Shown: positions 38,595 to 47,941 of the stretch, one piece after another
How positions within the stretch are numbered: the stretch's first letter is position 1
How the letters are laid out: every line of letters starts with the position of its first letter
NCBI RefSeq assembly: GCF_015864575.1
Contig: NZ_JADYWW010000001.1
Span: 744,001-808,000, forward strand
From: Salinibacterium sp. SWN248
Lineage (GTDB): Bacteria > Actinomycetota > Actinomycetes > Actinomycetales > Microbacteriaceae
Direction: 5' to 3'
Length of the DNA stretch: 64,000 bases
Translations under genes and position numbers: made by a program
The notes under the pieces: generated by a model
The model's database searches: none
What the model was told of the DNA's origin: nothing
What the model saw: only the letters and a program-made list of their open reading frames with translations

Positions 38595-39974
38595 ATGCTT
38601 AAGGTTCTACAGCGTCTTCGTAGCTCCGACGCAGGAATGAGCCTTCTTGAGGTTCTCGTCGCAATGATGATCTTCGCGATCGTCTCGCTCGGCGTACTGC
38701 AGACTCTGACAACGGTGCTGGCTATCACCCGCGACAACCGCGCTCGCGTTGTCGCCACCAACTTGGCTGCTCAAGAAGTTGACCTGGCGCGCGACGCTGG
38801 CGACGTCTTCACACTTTTCGACGACACCTACACCAAGACGCTCAATGGCGACGTCTTCACCGTGTCTCGCTCAACGGCTTGGGTGCCATCGAGCAACGCC
38901 GACGCGACCTGCGGCTCGGGTGGCGGCACGCTTCAGTACAAGCGCATCAATATCGCCGTCACATGGCCGAACATGCGTGCGGGCACCGAAGCAGTGCAAT
39001 TTGACACACTTCTAGCTCCGAATGACCGCATCAACGACCCTGACCTCGGCACTATTCTCGTCTCCGTCATTGGCGGTTCTGGTGAAGGTTCCGAAGGCGT
39101 AAGCGTCACCGCGACTCCGGCATCTCCGTCTGAGGGCGCTCAGAGCCTCGCCACGTCGCCCGCTCCGACAGATTCAGATGGCTGCACCTTCATCTTGAAA
39201 GTCGCGCCGGGCAACTACAACGTGGGCGTCTCACGCTCGGGCTACATCACTGATGACGGGCAGACCAGCTCACCCAGCCAGCTCACTCAGGTCGTGGCGG
39301 GAACCGCAAGCTCGGTCTCGTTCAACTACGACGACGCGGCTAGTTTCGATGCGAGCTTTATCGCTGCTTCCGCACCCGCTGACGTCGAGATTTCGCGAAA
39401 CATGGATCTCTCCTTCCTCAGCTCGTACGGCGTTCACACCGAATCGAGTACTTCCTCGAGCTTGACCCGTAGCGTGGATCTGTTCCCGTGGCGTTCAGGC
39501 TATGTAGGAATCGCGGGCACCTATACTCCGAAGCCGGAAGACCCAGACAGCACGGCGGAGTACTGCGCCTCGCCGAATCCAGCACTGTGGCCAGAAGAGG
39601 AAATCGCCGGCGTCACCTACCGATCTCCCGACCCCACTCCCGTCGCCGCGAATCCCGGCGGAAGTGTCGACATGGTCGTTCCCATGGGGCTCGTCGATGT
39701 GAGCTCGCTTGCGGGCACGCGAATCAGAGCGACGTCCACAGATCCGGTCCTCGGCAGCGGCGATCCTGGCTGCACGGAGTCTGTCAGATTGAATTTTCGG
39801 ACTCTGAATTCGAGCACGCAGAACATAGCATTGCCCTACGGCACGTGGGAGATCGAGCAGCGCATTGGCAGCTCGTGGGTCCCCGTGGGCCTAGGTGACA
39901 TTCTGAGTCCGATCATTGGACCGACGGAAACAGTAGCGGGCATTGTTACGGTCGATCCGCGGGTGGCTTCCTAA
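38595..39974 (+). CDS. pilV: Large PilV-like minor pilin with a carboxypeptidase-regulatory-like domain
   Basis: 459 residues from ATG 38595 (AGAAAGGG upstream); the frame extends into the pilA terminator but that is non-coding. Prepilin cleavage is predicted after Gly14: DAG/MSLLEVLVAMM, with Glu at +5 (Glu19). Residues ~150-250 include a segment ending DGCTFILKVAPGNYNVGVSRSGY, which reads as a carboxypeptidase-regulatory/CnaB-like beta sandwich. The C-terminal ~200 residues are novel and contain three or four cysteines. At three times normal minor-pilin size it may be a tip or adhesive subunit. The stop overlaps the next start (TAATG). Confidence 0.8.
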   Translation: MLKVLQRLRSSDAGMSLLEVLVAMMIFAIVSLGVLQTLTTVLAITRDNRARVVATNLAAQEVDLARDAGDVFTLFDDTYTKTLNGDVFTVSRSTAWVPSSNADATCGSGGGTLQYKRINIAVTWPNMRAGTEAVQFDTLLAPNDRINDPDLGTILVSVIGGSGEGSEGVSVTATPASPSEGAQSLATSPAPTDSDGCTFILKVAPGNYNVGVSRSGYITDDGQTSSPSQLTQVVAGTASSVSFNYDDAASFDASFIAASAPADVEISRNMDLSFLSSYGVHTESSTSSSLTRSVDLFPWRSGYVGIAGTYTPKPEDPDSTAEYCASPNPALWPEEEIAGVTYRSPDPTPVAANPGGSVDMVVPMGLVDVSSLAGTRIRATSTDPVLGSGDPGCTESVRLNFRTLNSSTQNIALPYGTWEIEQRIGSSWVPVGLGDILSPIIGPTETVAGIVTVDPRVAS

Positions 39975-40681
39975 TGACAAAATTGCGCACACTAGTCTTT
40001 AGCCGCGTGTCTCGCCTTCAGCGTGAGCAGACGGGGGTGACCTTGGCTGAACTCATCGTGACCATTGCACTGATGGGCATGTTGCTGGCGATGGTGATGA
40101 CGATCTTCATCACGTTTACGCGCACCTTCGCTGTCGAGCGGTCAGCTACGGCAAATACGTCGGCGGCCACGATTGCAATGAATGAACTTACGCGTGTAAT
40201 CCGCTCCGGCACAGAGAATCCTGTCGCCTCGGTCACGTTGAACGAGCCGGTTTTCAGCGTCGCCAGTCCAGAGAACATCGTCTTGCAGGCGTACCTCGAT
40301 ACTGACGCGCTCAACCCGGAACCAGTGAAGGTTCAGTTTCAGATCACTTCGGATCGCACACTGGTAGAAACCCGGTGGGATGCTCGGGCACTCTCTTCGG
40401 GATATTTTTCGTTCTATAACACGCCGTCTTCCGAGCGAACCGTCGTCCGTCAAATCGCGACCGGCAGCACACCCGTTTTTCAGTTCTACACGGAAGACAA
40501 CGTTGAGTTGACGATGCCCTCGAGCGGTGATCTTTCTGACGCCAATCGCCGGCTCATTGCAGCAGTCAAAGTGACGATGACGGTGCAAACCGACGAGACC
40601 GGTGAAGCCAAGACCGCGACTCTCGAAAATACCGTAGGTATCCCGAACCTAGGGTTCTCCAGGATTGGAATCGACCGATGA
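39974..40681 (+). CDS. pilW: PilW-like minor pilin
   Basis: A 235-residue prepilin. The leader ends at Gly21 with cleavage before Val22 (QTG/VTLAELIVTIALMGM), Glu at +5. The hydrophobic helix is followed by TFAVERSATANTSAATIAMNELTRVIRSGTENP, which matches the family's N-terminal helix and first loop. No cysteines were found in the mature part. Presumed part of the initiation complex with its neighbours. It overlaps both neighbours by one and four bases. Confidence 0.82.
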   Translation: MTKLRTLVFSRVSRLQREQTGVTLAELIVTIALMGMLLAMVMTIFITFTRTFAVERSATANTSAATIAMNELTRVIRSGTENPVASVTLNEPVFSVASPENIVLQAYLDTDALNPEPVKVQFQITSDRTLVETRWDARALSSGYFSFYNTPSSERTVVRQIATGSTPVFQFYTEDNVELTMPSSGDLSDANRRLIAAVKVTMTVQTDETGEAKTATLENTVGIPNLGFSRIGIDR

Positions 40682-42429
40682 TCCGTTTTCTTCGCGCTCG
40701 CCTCGGCGGTGAGCAGGGCGCCGCCCTTCCCATGGTGATTGGTATCACCGTGGTCTTGGGCCTGCTGGTTACCACCGCTGTCGCCTATGCCACAGGCGGT
40801 TTCCGCCAAGCAGCGGCGACTCAAGAGTGGTCCGCCTCACTTGCTGCCGCCTACGCCGGCGTTGAGGACTACCAGAGCCGGCTCTCCGAAGACACCTCCT
40901 ACGTGCAATACGGCAACCCTGCCGCCGAATTCTCCGTCACCAGCGACGTGCGGCTTCCGACGGGCACGAACGCGAATGCAGCGTTCAACGTAACCGCGGG
41001 CGACCCTTGGGTGAGCATCGCTGGAAGCGCGGACAATTCAGCCTTCCGTTATGAAGTCGACAATTCTGAATACCAGAGCAGCGGCACCATTCGGGTGCGT
41101 TCCACCGGCAAGGTCGGCAGCGAAACTCGCACGATCGTGGCCGACCTTCGTCAGTCTGGATTCATCGACTTCTTGTATTTCACCGACTACGAGATCATGG
41201 ACCCGACCTTCAGTAGCGCGAGCACGAACTGCGTGAAGTATTGGTGGGATGGCCGAGACAGCATCTCCGGCAACTGCGGCGAGATCGCATTCTCCGGTGG
41301 CGACACCATCGACGGTCCCGTTCACTCGAACGACACGATCCGTATCTGCAGCGCCAGCTTCCTTGGTGCTGTCACCACGAGCTACCGCCCGTCAAGCGGA
41401 GTGAGCTACAACTCACGCGACTCAAACGGCAACTATTGCAACGGTCAGTACTTCGAGGTTCCGAACTCGCCGAGTTTCAGCCCTGTAATCGGAATGCCAG
41501 CGACGAACTCGCAGCACTTGCGCGAAACTCGCTCGGATCTCACGACCGACGGTGTCGCCCGCCCTGGATGTCTCTACACCGGGCCCACGTCGATCACCCT
41601 GAACTCGAACGGCACCATCAACGTCCGCTCGCCGTGGACTAAGAAAACCCAGATCACGGGCTCACCGGCGACTGGCGGTAGCACGCCTGCCACATGCGGC
41701 AGCATCACAGCGCTGAACAGTACCTCGGGAGCAACCTTCACACTGCCGCCAAGTAACGTCATTTACATACAGAATGTGCCAAGCGTGTCCAGCGACCCCA
41801 ACTACTGGTCGAGCTCCAGCCGTCCGAGCGGTTTGAGCTGCGTAGGTGCCAACAACCACACCGACTCGAACGGCAACGGCAATGGAATCGGCTATCCGAT
41901 CAGCTCGGAAACAGCTCCGAGCGGAAGCTACGGATGCCGCAACGGCGACCTCTTCGTCAAGGGCACCCTCAGCGGCCAGACCACGCTGTCGGCGGAACAT
42001 TACATCTATATCACCGGCGATATTAAGTACAACAATGCAGACGAAGACGTCTTGGGCCTAGTCGGAAACGACGCGGTCTGGGTCTGGAACCCGACTACCG
42101 GCGACAACCGCTACTACCACAGCACCTTGCTGAGCGGCACGAACCGTCGTATCGATGCGGCTATTCTCTCCGTCGGCCACACCTTCGCAGTGCAGAACCC
42201 GAGTATCGGAAGTGGCCGCGGAACACTCACGGTCAACGGTGCTATCGCGCAGAAGTTCCGTGGAATTGTACGCAGCGGTAGTGGTGGATATGTCAAGAAC
42301 TATGTTTACGATGGACGCCTCAAGTACATCGCTCCGCCGAAGTTCCTTTCGCCCGTGACCACCACCTATGGTGTGAACGTGTGGATTGAGGTGGAGCCAG
42401 CCTTCGAGGCATCGGGTGCCGCTCGATGA
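40678..42429 (+). CDS. Large PilX-like pilus-assembly protein
   Basis: 583 residues. The N-terminus (MIRFLRARLGGEQGAALPMVIGITVVLGLLV, shortened here to EQGAALPMVIGITVV) is a PilX-type hydrophobic helix with no glutamate at +5, as in the PilX/GspK group. The remainder is Ser/Asn/Thr/Gly-rich with about nine cysteines spread over 200-440 and repeated polar loops. This fits a beta-helix or adhesin-like tip protein. PilX proteins are normally under 200 residues, so this is greatly enlarged. It overlaps its neighbours by ATGA on both sides. Confidence 0.75.
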   Translation: MIRFLRARLGGEQGAALPMVIGITVVLGLLVTTAVAYATGGFRQAAATQEWSASLAAAYAGVEDYQSRLSEDTSYVQYGNPAAEFSVTSDVRLPTGTNANAAFNVTAGDPWVSIAGSADNSAFRYEVDNSEYQSSGTIRVRSTGKVGSETRTIVADLRQSGFIDFLYFTDYEIMDPTFSSASTNCVKYWWDGRDSISGNCGEIAFSGGDTIDGPVHSNDTIRICSASFLGAVTTSYRPSSGVSYNSRDSNGNYCNGQYFEVPNSPSFSPVIGMPATNSQHLRETRSDLTTDGVARPGCLYTGPTSITLNSNGTINVRSPWTKKTQITGSPATGGSTPATCGSITALNSTSGATFTLPPSNVIYIQNVPSVSSDPNYWSSSSRPSGLSCVGANNHTDSNGNGNGIGYPISSETAPSGSYGCRNGDLFVKGTLSGQTTLSAEHYIYITGDIKYNNADEDVLGLVGNDAVWVWNPTTGDNRYYHSTLLSGTNRRIDAAILSVGHTFAVQNPSIGSGRGTLTVNGAIAQKFRGIVRSGSGGYVKNYVYDGRLKYIAPPKFLSPVTTTYGVNVWIEVEPAFEASGAAR

Positions 42430-43229
42430 CAGCAACTGCCCTACTCGTCATCTTCGCTGTGATTCTTGGTCTAGCCGTCGGCTCGTTCTTGAACGTCGTG
42501 GTGTGGCGGCTGCCGCGTGGGGAAAACCTCACGTCGCCGCCGAGCGCGTGCCCGAAGTGTGAACACCGCATCCGCTGGTACGACAACGTTCCGGTGTTCG
42601 GCTGGCTGATGCTCCGTGGTCGTTGCCGCGATTGCTCCGAGCCCATCGCAGTTCGTTACCCCCTGGTCGAAGCAGCGACGGCAATTGCCTTTGGGCTTGT
42701 CGCGGCGGTAGTCGGCGCCGAAACCAGCCTTATTTGGGCATTGCCAGCATTCCTTTACTTGGCTGCCATTTCAATCGCGCTGACTCTCATCGACCTCGAC
42801 ACGCAGACGTTGCCCAATCGAATTGTGTTGCCGTCAATCATCGTCGGTATTGTGCTTCTGGCTGTCGCCAGCGCTGGTACCGCAGACTGGGGAGCGCTCA
42901 TCGGAGCTCTTCTCGGCGGCGCTGCACTCTTCACTTTTTACTTCGTCGTCGCCATCATCCAGCCTCGCGGTATGGGCATGGGCGACGTCAAACTTGCCGC
43001 CGTGCTTGGCCTCTATCTGGGGTGGCTCGGATGGGGGGTCGTAGCAGTGGGTGCCTTTGCGGCATTCTTGCTCGGGGGCATATTTGCAATCGCACTGCTC
43101 ATTATTCGACGAGCAGGCCGACGCACAGCCATCCCATTTGGGCCGTGGATGATCGCGGGCGCCTGGGTAGGCATTGCTTTCGGTTCACAACTGTGGAATG
43201 GATATATGGTGGCCGCCGGTCTCGTCTGA
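42426..43229 (+). CDS. pilD: Prepilin peptidase / N-methyltransferase PilD (A24)
   Basis: A 267-residue bifunctional aspartic protease and methylase that removes prepilin leaders and methylates the new N-terminus. The cytoplasmic zinc loop has Cys42, Cys45, Cys67 and Cys70. Catalytic aspartates are in LIDLDTQTLP (Asp123 or Asp125) and GMGMGD (Asp187). About eight membrane helices. Full length for the family. It processes PilA and the minor pilins of this locus. Confidence 0.95.
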   Translation: MTATALLVIFAVILGLAVGSFLNVVVWRLPRGENLTSPPSACPKCEHRIRWYDNVPVFGWLMLRGRCRDCSEPIAVRYPLVEAATAIAFGLVAAVVGAETSLIWALPAFLYLAAISIALTLIDLDTQTLPNRIVLPSIIVGIVLLAVASAGTADWGALIGALLGGAALFTFYFVVAIIQPRGMGMGDVKLAAVLGLYLGWLGWGVVAVGAFAAFLLGGIFAIALLIIRRAGRRTAIPFGPWMIAGAWVGIAFGSQLWNGYMVAAGLV

Positions 43230-43248
43230 CCGCGGCCCGGGGGGAACT

Positions 43249-44289
43249 ATGGGAAAGAAATTAGTGGGGCTGGATATCGGCTCAACAGCAATCCGTGCTG
43301 TTGAAGTCGAAAACCCGCACCTTCAGAAGCCAACGGTGCTTCGCTTCGGCGAAGTGTCTCTGCCCGAGGGCGCCGTTCGCGCCGGTGAGGTCATCGACTC
43401 CGCCACGGTAACGGCATCTATTAAGAAGCTGTGGTCAGCGAATGGTTTCCGCACTCGCGATGTTGTGATGGGCTTTGGCAATTCCAAGGTCGTCGCGCGC
43501 GATGTGAAGGTGCCACGGCTGCCCCTGAATCAGGTGCGTGAGTCGCTACCCTTCCAGGTGCAGGACCTTTTGCCGGTTCCCGCGTCGGATGCGCTGCTCG
43601 ACTTTTACCCGGCTGCTGAGGCGGACGGCGAGAACGGCCCGATGTTGCAGGGCATGCTCGTGGCCGCGATCAAGGCTCCCGTCTTAGTGAACGTGAATGC
43701 TGCATCCGCAGCGTCGCTTGCCCCCGTTAACGTCGATCTCGCGCCTTTCGCGCTCACTCGTTTGTTCTCCACGCCAGAGCTGTCGACGATGACCACACTG
43801 TTGGTGGATATCGGAGCTTCAACGACCACGCTGGTCGCGTTGGAGGGACACGTTCCTCACTTCATCCGTTTCTTGCCTAACGGCGGTGCGGATATTACGA
43901 AGGGCATTTCGCAGCGCCTCGACATCTCGACGCGCGACGCAGAAGCGATCAAGCGTTCGGTCGGCGTCGTTGCGGCTCGCGCCACAGCTGAGCAGCGGCC
44001 CGCTCTCGAAGTGTCGTTCGAACTCGTCAATGAGACCTTGATGGCAATCCGTGCCACGATCGCGTACTTCCAGAATGCGCGCAACAACCGTGCAATCGAT
44101 CGCATCGTGATGACCGGTGGTGGCTCGCAACTCTTGGGCCTCGTGGAGACTGTCTCAGAATTCACGAAAACGCCGGCATCGTTGCCTGACCCGTTCACTA
44201 TGACCACGGTATCTCGCGGTCTCAAGGGAACCGGGTCGCCGTCTGATATGGCAGTGGCACTGGGATTGGTTACGGGGGTCTCCGCATGA
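43249..44289 (+). CDS. pilM: Type IV pilus assembly protein PilM (actin-like)
   Basis: 346 residues from ATG 43249, preceded by GGGGGGAAC; the frame opens at 43174 but inside pilD. The actin-like ATPase fold is seen in GLDIGSTAIRAVEV (phosphate 1), LLVDIGASTTTLV (phosphate 2) and VMTGGGSQLLGL (adenosine). PilM is the cytoplasmic ring component that binds the N-terminus of PilN. Overlaps pilN by ATGA. Confidence 0.93.
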   Translation: MGKKLVGLDIGSTAIRAVEVENPHLQKPTVLRFGEVSLPEGAVRAGEVIDSATVTASIKKLWSANGFRTRDVVMGFGNSKVVARDVKVPRLPLNQVRESLPFQVQDLLPVPASDALLDFYPAAEADGENGPMLQGMLVAAIKAPVLVNVNAASAASLAPVNVDLAPFALTRLFSTPELSTMTTLLVDIGASTTTLVALEGHVPHFIRFLPNGGADITKGISQRLDISTRDAEAIKRSVGVVAARATAEQRPALEVSFELVNETLMAIRATIAYFQNARNNRAIDRIVMTGGGSQLLGLVETVSEFTKTPASLPDPFTMTTVSRGLKGTGSPSDMAVALGLVTGVSA

Positions 44290-45017
44290 GCGACGACAAG
44301 AAGAAGGCGCCTAAGGCTCGTAAAGAGCTGAAGGTCCCCACTGCGTACCCACCGTACGTCAATCTGCTTCCACCCGAGGTCGGCGAGAAGAAAGCCGCAG
44401 CTCGAGCACGTGGGCGGGCAATCTTCGTTGCCATCATCGCGATAGGTGTCGTAATCCTCGCTTCAGTGGGAATGAACCTGTACGCCCTCCAACGCTACTT
44501 GGCGCTCGAAAACGCGCGTTCGCTTACGCAGAGCTTGCTTACGCAGCAGGGCGAGTACAACGACGTTCGGGTTGCGGATCAGATGGTGCAGTCCGCCACG
44601 GGCGCCCAGATCTTTGCGACTTCCACGGAAGTTTCCGTGGAAGAACTCGTTACGGCTCTCCGAAGCAAGCTTCCCGAGAGTGCCCTGGGCATCATTGCCT
44701 ACAGCTTCGAGACGGCCACGCCTCTGCAATCGTTCGGCGAGGCCCTGTCGGTGCTCGAACCGGAACGAATTGCTCAGTTTGCGATGGAACTCAACTTTGC
44801 GAGCGTTGCTGACGCTGATACCTGGCTTCGCTCGGTCGCCGATATCGACGGTGTCCTTGACGGGACTCTCGTGAGTGCTGAGTACGAAGAAGAGCTAGGC
44901 AGCTACACCGTGAACGTCGTCGTGTACATCGATAGCGATGCTCTCGTGCACCGTTTCGATGAAGTCGAGGCTGAGACACAAGTTGAGGAAGCCACTGAAG
45001 AGGGGAGCGGATCATGA
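44286..45017 (+). CDS. pilN: Type IV pilus inner-membrane protein PilN
   Basis: 243 residues. The short N-terminal segment has PYVNLLPPEV (about 23-32), the conserved INLLP-type PilM-binding motif. One transmembrane helix lies at about 46-67, followed by a coiled-coil and ferredoxin-like outer domain. The tail is highly acidic and repeated in Glu/Glu-Ala. It forms the alignment subcomplex with PilM and PilO. Overlaps pilO by ATGA. Confidence 0.88.
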   Translation: MSDDKKKAPKARKELKVPTAYPPYVNLLPPEVGEKKAAARARGRAIFVAIIAIGVVILASVGMNLYALQRYLALENARSLTQSLLTQQGEYNDVRVADQMVQSATGAQIFATSTEVSVEELVTALRSKLPESALGIIAYSFETATPLQSFGEALSVLEPERIAQFAMELNFASVADADTWLRSVADIDGVLDGTLVSAEYEEELGSYTVNVVVYIDSDALVHRFDEVEAETQVEEATEEGSGS

Positions 45018-45718
45018 CCATGACACGCTTATGGACGTTGATCGGCGTGATCGCCGTCGTGATTATTCTCGCGGCCGGCTACGCCGTCGGAGTTGGTCCG
45101 GCCTACAGCGCCGCTGGCGATTCAGATAGCCAACTGGCTGATGTGGAAATTCAGAATCAAGTGCTGGCTGCTGAGCTCGCACGTCTGAAGGGCCTCGACG
45201 ATGATTCCGCGGATCTTTTCGCGGAATTGGAAGAGCTGCAGCGCGCGATTCCCGCAGCGCACAACACCTCAGTTTTTGCGGCGCAGGTCGCGACTCTGGC
45301 GATGAACGCGGAAGTCACTCTGCTCGACATAAGCTACCTCAGTGCGGAAGAAGCATTGGCGGTAGAAGCTGAAGCTGCCGCCGTCACAGAAGCTGAGGGC
45401 GACGAGACCGACGCTGACGCGGAGGTTGCTGCCGAAGCTGGCGCGGCTCCCGGCACCCAATCGGTGTCGTCCGTGCCCGGCCTAGTGGCAGTAGCCGTGA
45501 CCATCAGCCTGGACGGCGACCCGGTCGCGCTCCACCAATTCTTGGAGAACAGCCAAACAGGACTACGCACGCTCACCTTGAGCACAGTCACAGTCGATAA
45601 CGGAAGTGGTGAGGGAACTTTCGAGATGCAAGTAAGCGGCTTCGTCTATGTCCTTCCTGGCGCTGACGTCTCGACCTTGAACGCCGACACTGGTGCTGAC
45701 GGCACCACAGTTGGCTAG
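45014..45718 (+). CDS. pilO: Type IV pilus inner-membrane protein PilO
   Basis: 234 residues. One transmembrane helix (about 9-28), a coiled coil (about 38-75), then a PilO-like domain with LHQFLENSQTGLRTLTL near 177-193. An Ala/Glu/Asp-rich loop of ~35 residues (about 114-147) interrupts the domain. It closes the pilus operon. There is no PilP or PilQ, as expected for a single-membrane cell. Confidence 0.82.
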   Translation: MTMTRLWTLIGVIAVVIILAAGYAVGVGPAYSAAGDSDSQLADVEIQNQVLAAELARLKGLDDDSADLFAELEELQRAIPAAHNTSVFAAQVATLAMNAEVTLLDISYLSAEEALAVEAEAAAVTEAEGDETDADAEVAAEAGAAPGTQSVSSVPGLVAVAVTISLDGDPVALHQFLENSQTGLRTLTLSTVTVDNGSGEGTFEMQVSGFVYVLPGADVSTLNADTGADGTTVG

Positions 45719-45736
45719 TCTTTCCGCACGCTGAAG

Positions 45737-45778
45737 AAGAACGCCACGACCTTTGGGTCGTGGCGTTCTTCTCGTTTC
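45737..45778 (+). terminator. Terminator of the pilus operon
   Basis: AGAAGAACGCCACGACC, loop TTT, GGGTCGTGGCGTTCTTCT then CGTTTCT. A 17-bp nearly perfect stem with a pyrimidine tail. Confidence 0.9.
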
Positions 45779-45835
45779 TGAGGGTTGCTTCGGTAGACTG
45801 AGCGGATCAGTCGCTGGCACGAGGAGGCATCAGTC

Positions 45836-46672
45836 ATGACCGATCCATCTGTAGAGCGTGGTTCTTCACCGGAGAACGACGACAACATTGAGGATGCTGT
45901 GGTTGTCGACGAGACCCCCGCGGCTTCCGAACCCGTCACACCTCTAGTCGATCCCGTTGAGGCGCCCACGGCATCCGCGGAGTCCGCTGCGTACGACGAC
46001 GCCACCCTCGAAGCTGAAGCGGAGCCCGTTGTTGAGCCAACGCTCGCTGCTGAGCCCGAAATTATCGCCGAGCCCGAGCCCGAGCCGGTAGTAGCCGAGA
46101 CGACGGGAGCCGCTGCATCCGGTGAGCCCCGCGTCGTTTATGTGACTGCGCCGACGCCGCCGAAGGTTGCCGGAAACCGTGGATTCGGTATTTTCATTGC
46201 GCTGGCATCGACCGTCGCCTTCGCGATTGTTTTCGCCATCGCTGTCGTCATCATCGGTGCAGCAGCATCCGGCCGAGTCGCGGTCGCTTTTGTGCAGGCG
46301 CCGTCGTTCTACGTTCCCGTCGCCTTCTTCGCACTTGGCGCAATCGTGATTGCGCTCATTGTGAACCGCGCAGGCTGGGCAGCGCACGTCTTTTCGAGCA
46401 TCATCGTCGGGCTTGTCGTGTACTTCGGTACTGTCGGTGCGCTCCTGCTGATCAACGGAGTCATTCAGAACACTCCGGAACAAGCACATGCAATGTTCGT
46501 CGCAGCGCTGGCGGATCCACTAGTCATCGCAGCAGGTTTGCTGGGCCGTGAGGTCTCACTGTGGACGGGTGCGCTGGTCGCGAGACGAGGCCGCAAGGTC
46601 ACGCAACGCAACGTGGATGCGCGTGCCAAGTGGGAAGCCGAGCTCGCGGAGAAAACTGCTGCTCAGCGCTAA
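45836..46672 (+). CDS. Four-helix membrane protein with acidic disordered N-terminus
   Basis: 278 residues, no recognised family. The first ~100 residues are strongly acidic (Glu/Ala/Pro/Val repeats). The next part has four transmembrane helices at about 117-144, 154-179, 182-210 and 222-247, followed by a basic, Lys/Arg/Glu-rich tail. GAGGAGG lies before the ATG. It sits alone between the pilus terminator and the rpsL promoter. The layout is common for uncharacterised actinobacterial envelope proteins. Confidence 0.7.
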   Translation: MTDPSVERGSSPENDDNIEDAVVVDETPAASEPVTPLVDPVEAPTASAESAAYDDATLEAEAEPVVEPTLAAEPEIIAEPEPEPVVAETTGAAASGEPRVVYVTAPTPPKVAGNRGFGIFIALASTVAFAIVFAIAVVIIGAAASGRVAVAFVQAPSFYVPVAFFALGAIVIALIVNRAGWAAHVFSSIIVGLVVYFGTVGALLLINGVIQNTPEQAHAMFVAALADPLVIAAGLLGREVSLWTGALVARRGRKVTQRNVDARAKWEAELAEKTAAQR

Positions 46673-47007
46673 AGTCTCTACCGTGCTCGCGTGCCCCGTT
46701 CTGGAGCCTGCGTGTGGGCTGTGACCATTTGACCCCGGCCTGTCCCGGGGGCTATTCTTTCTGAGGTGTGCGCTTTGTCGTGCGCTTAAGCCATGCCTCT
46801 CGAGGATTACCGCTCACGCGGGGTTTAGGTGCGAGTCACTCCACACCACAGGGTTCGACCTTCCGGTTGGCCCCCACGGCATACCCGCAAACCAACCGAT
46901 CAGTTCGGTAGGGGCGTGGGTCCAGATGAACTCGGTGTTCTGAAAAGAACGTCGAATGCTAACCATCATGACGCTGTCACCGTGCAGCAAAATCAAGGAG
47001 TAATTTA
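46673..47007 (+). promoter_or_regulatory. Promoter and leader of the str operon
   Basis: 335 bases without a convincing gene. A clear promoter is present: -35 TTGACC (46729-46734), 18-base spacer, -10 TATTCT (46753-46758). The start near 46765 leaves a ~240-base leader before rpsL. The leader contains a short ATG frame of 11 codons (46793-46828) and several G/C-rich inverted stretches, but no known ribosomal-leader structure could be assigned. AAGGAG stands seven bases before the rpsL GTG. Confidence 0.65.
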
Positions 47008-47382
47008 GTGCCCACCATTCAGCAGTTGGTGCGTAAGGGACGCACGCCAAAGGTCGTCAAGACCAAGGCTCCCGCCCTTAAGTCCAACCCGCAGCAGCGC
47101 GGCGTTTGCACGCGCGTCTACACAACAACTCCGAAGAAGCCGAACTCGGCTCTTCGCAAGGTTGCTCGTGTCAAGCTTTCTAACGGCACCGAGGTCACGG
47201 CCTACATTCCCGGAGAAGGTCACAACCTTCAAGAGCACTCGATGGTGCTCATCCGCGGTGGTCGTGTAAAGGACCTCCCCGGTGTTCGCTACAAGATCGT
47301 TCGCGGAGCGCTCGACACCCAGGCCGTTAAGAACCGTAAGCAGGCTCGTAGCCTCTACGGCGCGAAGAAGGATAAGAAGTAA
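47008..47382 (+). CDS. rpsL: 30S ribosomal protein S12
   Basis: 124 residues, GTG start. The decoding-centre loop [11 protein letters not shown] has Lys43 and Lys44, and GRVKDLPG has Lys88, the wild-type residues whose change gives streptomycin resistance. It contacts the decoding site of the small subunit. First gene of the str operon; the stop overlaps the rpsG start (TAATG). Confidence 0.99.
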   Translation: MPTIQQLVRKGRTPKVVKTKAPALKSNPQQRGVCTRVYTTTPKKPNSALRKVARVKLSNGTEVTAYIPGEGHNLQEHSMVLIRGGRVKDLPGVRYKIVRGALDTQAVKNRKQARSLYGAKKDKK

Positions 47383-47852
47383 TGCCTCGTAAAGGACCAG
47401 CACCAAAGCGTCCCGTAGTCGCAGATCCGGTTTACGGCGCACCCATTGTCAGCCAGCTTGTCAACAAGATTCTTCTTGATGGCAAGAAGGGCCTTGCTGA
47501 GCGCATCGTTTACGGCGCACTCGAAGGGGTAACAGAGAAGACCGGCCAAGACGCCGTTGTCACGCTCAAGAAGGCTCTCGACAACGTTCGCCCGACCCTC
47601 GAGGTCAAGTCGCGTCGTGTCGGTGGATCGACCTACCAGGTTCCTGTTGAGGTCAAGTCGCACCGTGCTAACACGCTCGCATTGCGTTGGCTCACGAGCT
47701 ACGCAAAGGGTCGTCGTGAAAAGACGATGACTGAGCGTCTCACCAACGAGATCTTGGACGCATCGAATGGCCTTGGCGCCGCTGTAAAGCGCCGCGAAGA
47801 CACCCACAAGATGGCCGAGTCGAACAAGGCATTCGCTCACTACCGCTGGTAG
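47382..47852 (+). CDS. rpsG: 30S ribosomal protein S7
   Basis: 156 residues, the normal length. Begins [10 protein letters not shown] and carries the RNA-binding basic blocks and the [16 protein letters not shown] helix. It nucleates the 30S head by binding the 3' major domain of 16S rRNA. Starts on the last base of the rpsL stop, so translation is coupled. Confidence 0.99.
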   Translation: MPRKGPAPKRPVVADPVYGAPIVSQLVNKILLDGKKGLAERIVYGALEGVTEKTGQDAVVTLKKALDNVRPTLEVKSRRVGGSTYQVPVEVKSHRANTLALRWLTSYAKGRREKTMTERLTNEILDASNGLGAAVKRREDTHKMAESNKAFAHYRW

Positions 47853-47941
47853 TCAGCACCTCGCAGTGAGGCGGGTCAGACGCTGTCTGGCTCGCTTCAC
47901 TCTTGAGATTCTCGCTTCACCAACATACTTCGGAGGAACCT

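Noticed and set aside
46793-46828. An 11-codon ATG frame in the str operon leader as a possible regulatory leader peptide
   Set aside because: No clear ribosome site and no codon pattern typical of attenuation; left as a note in the leader entry.
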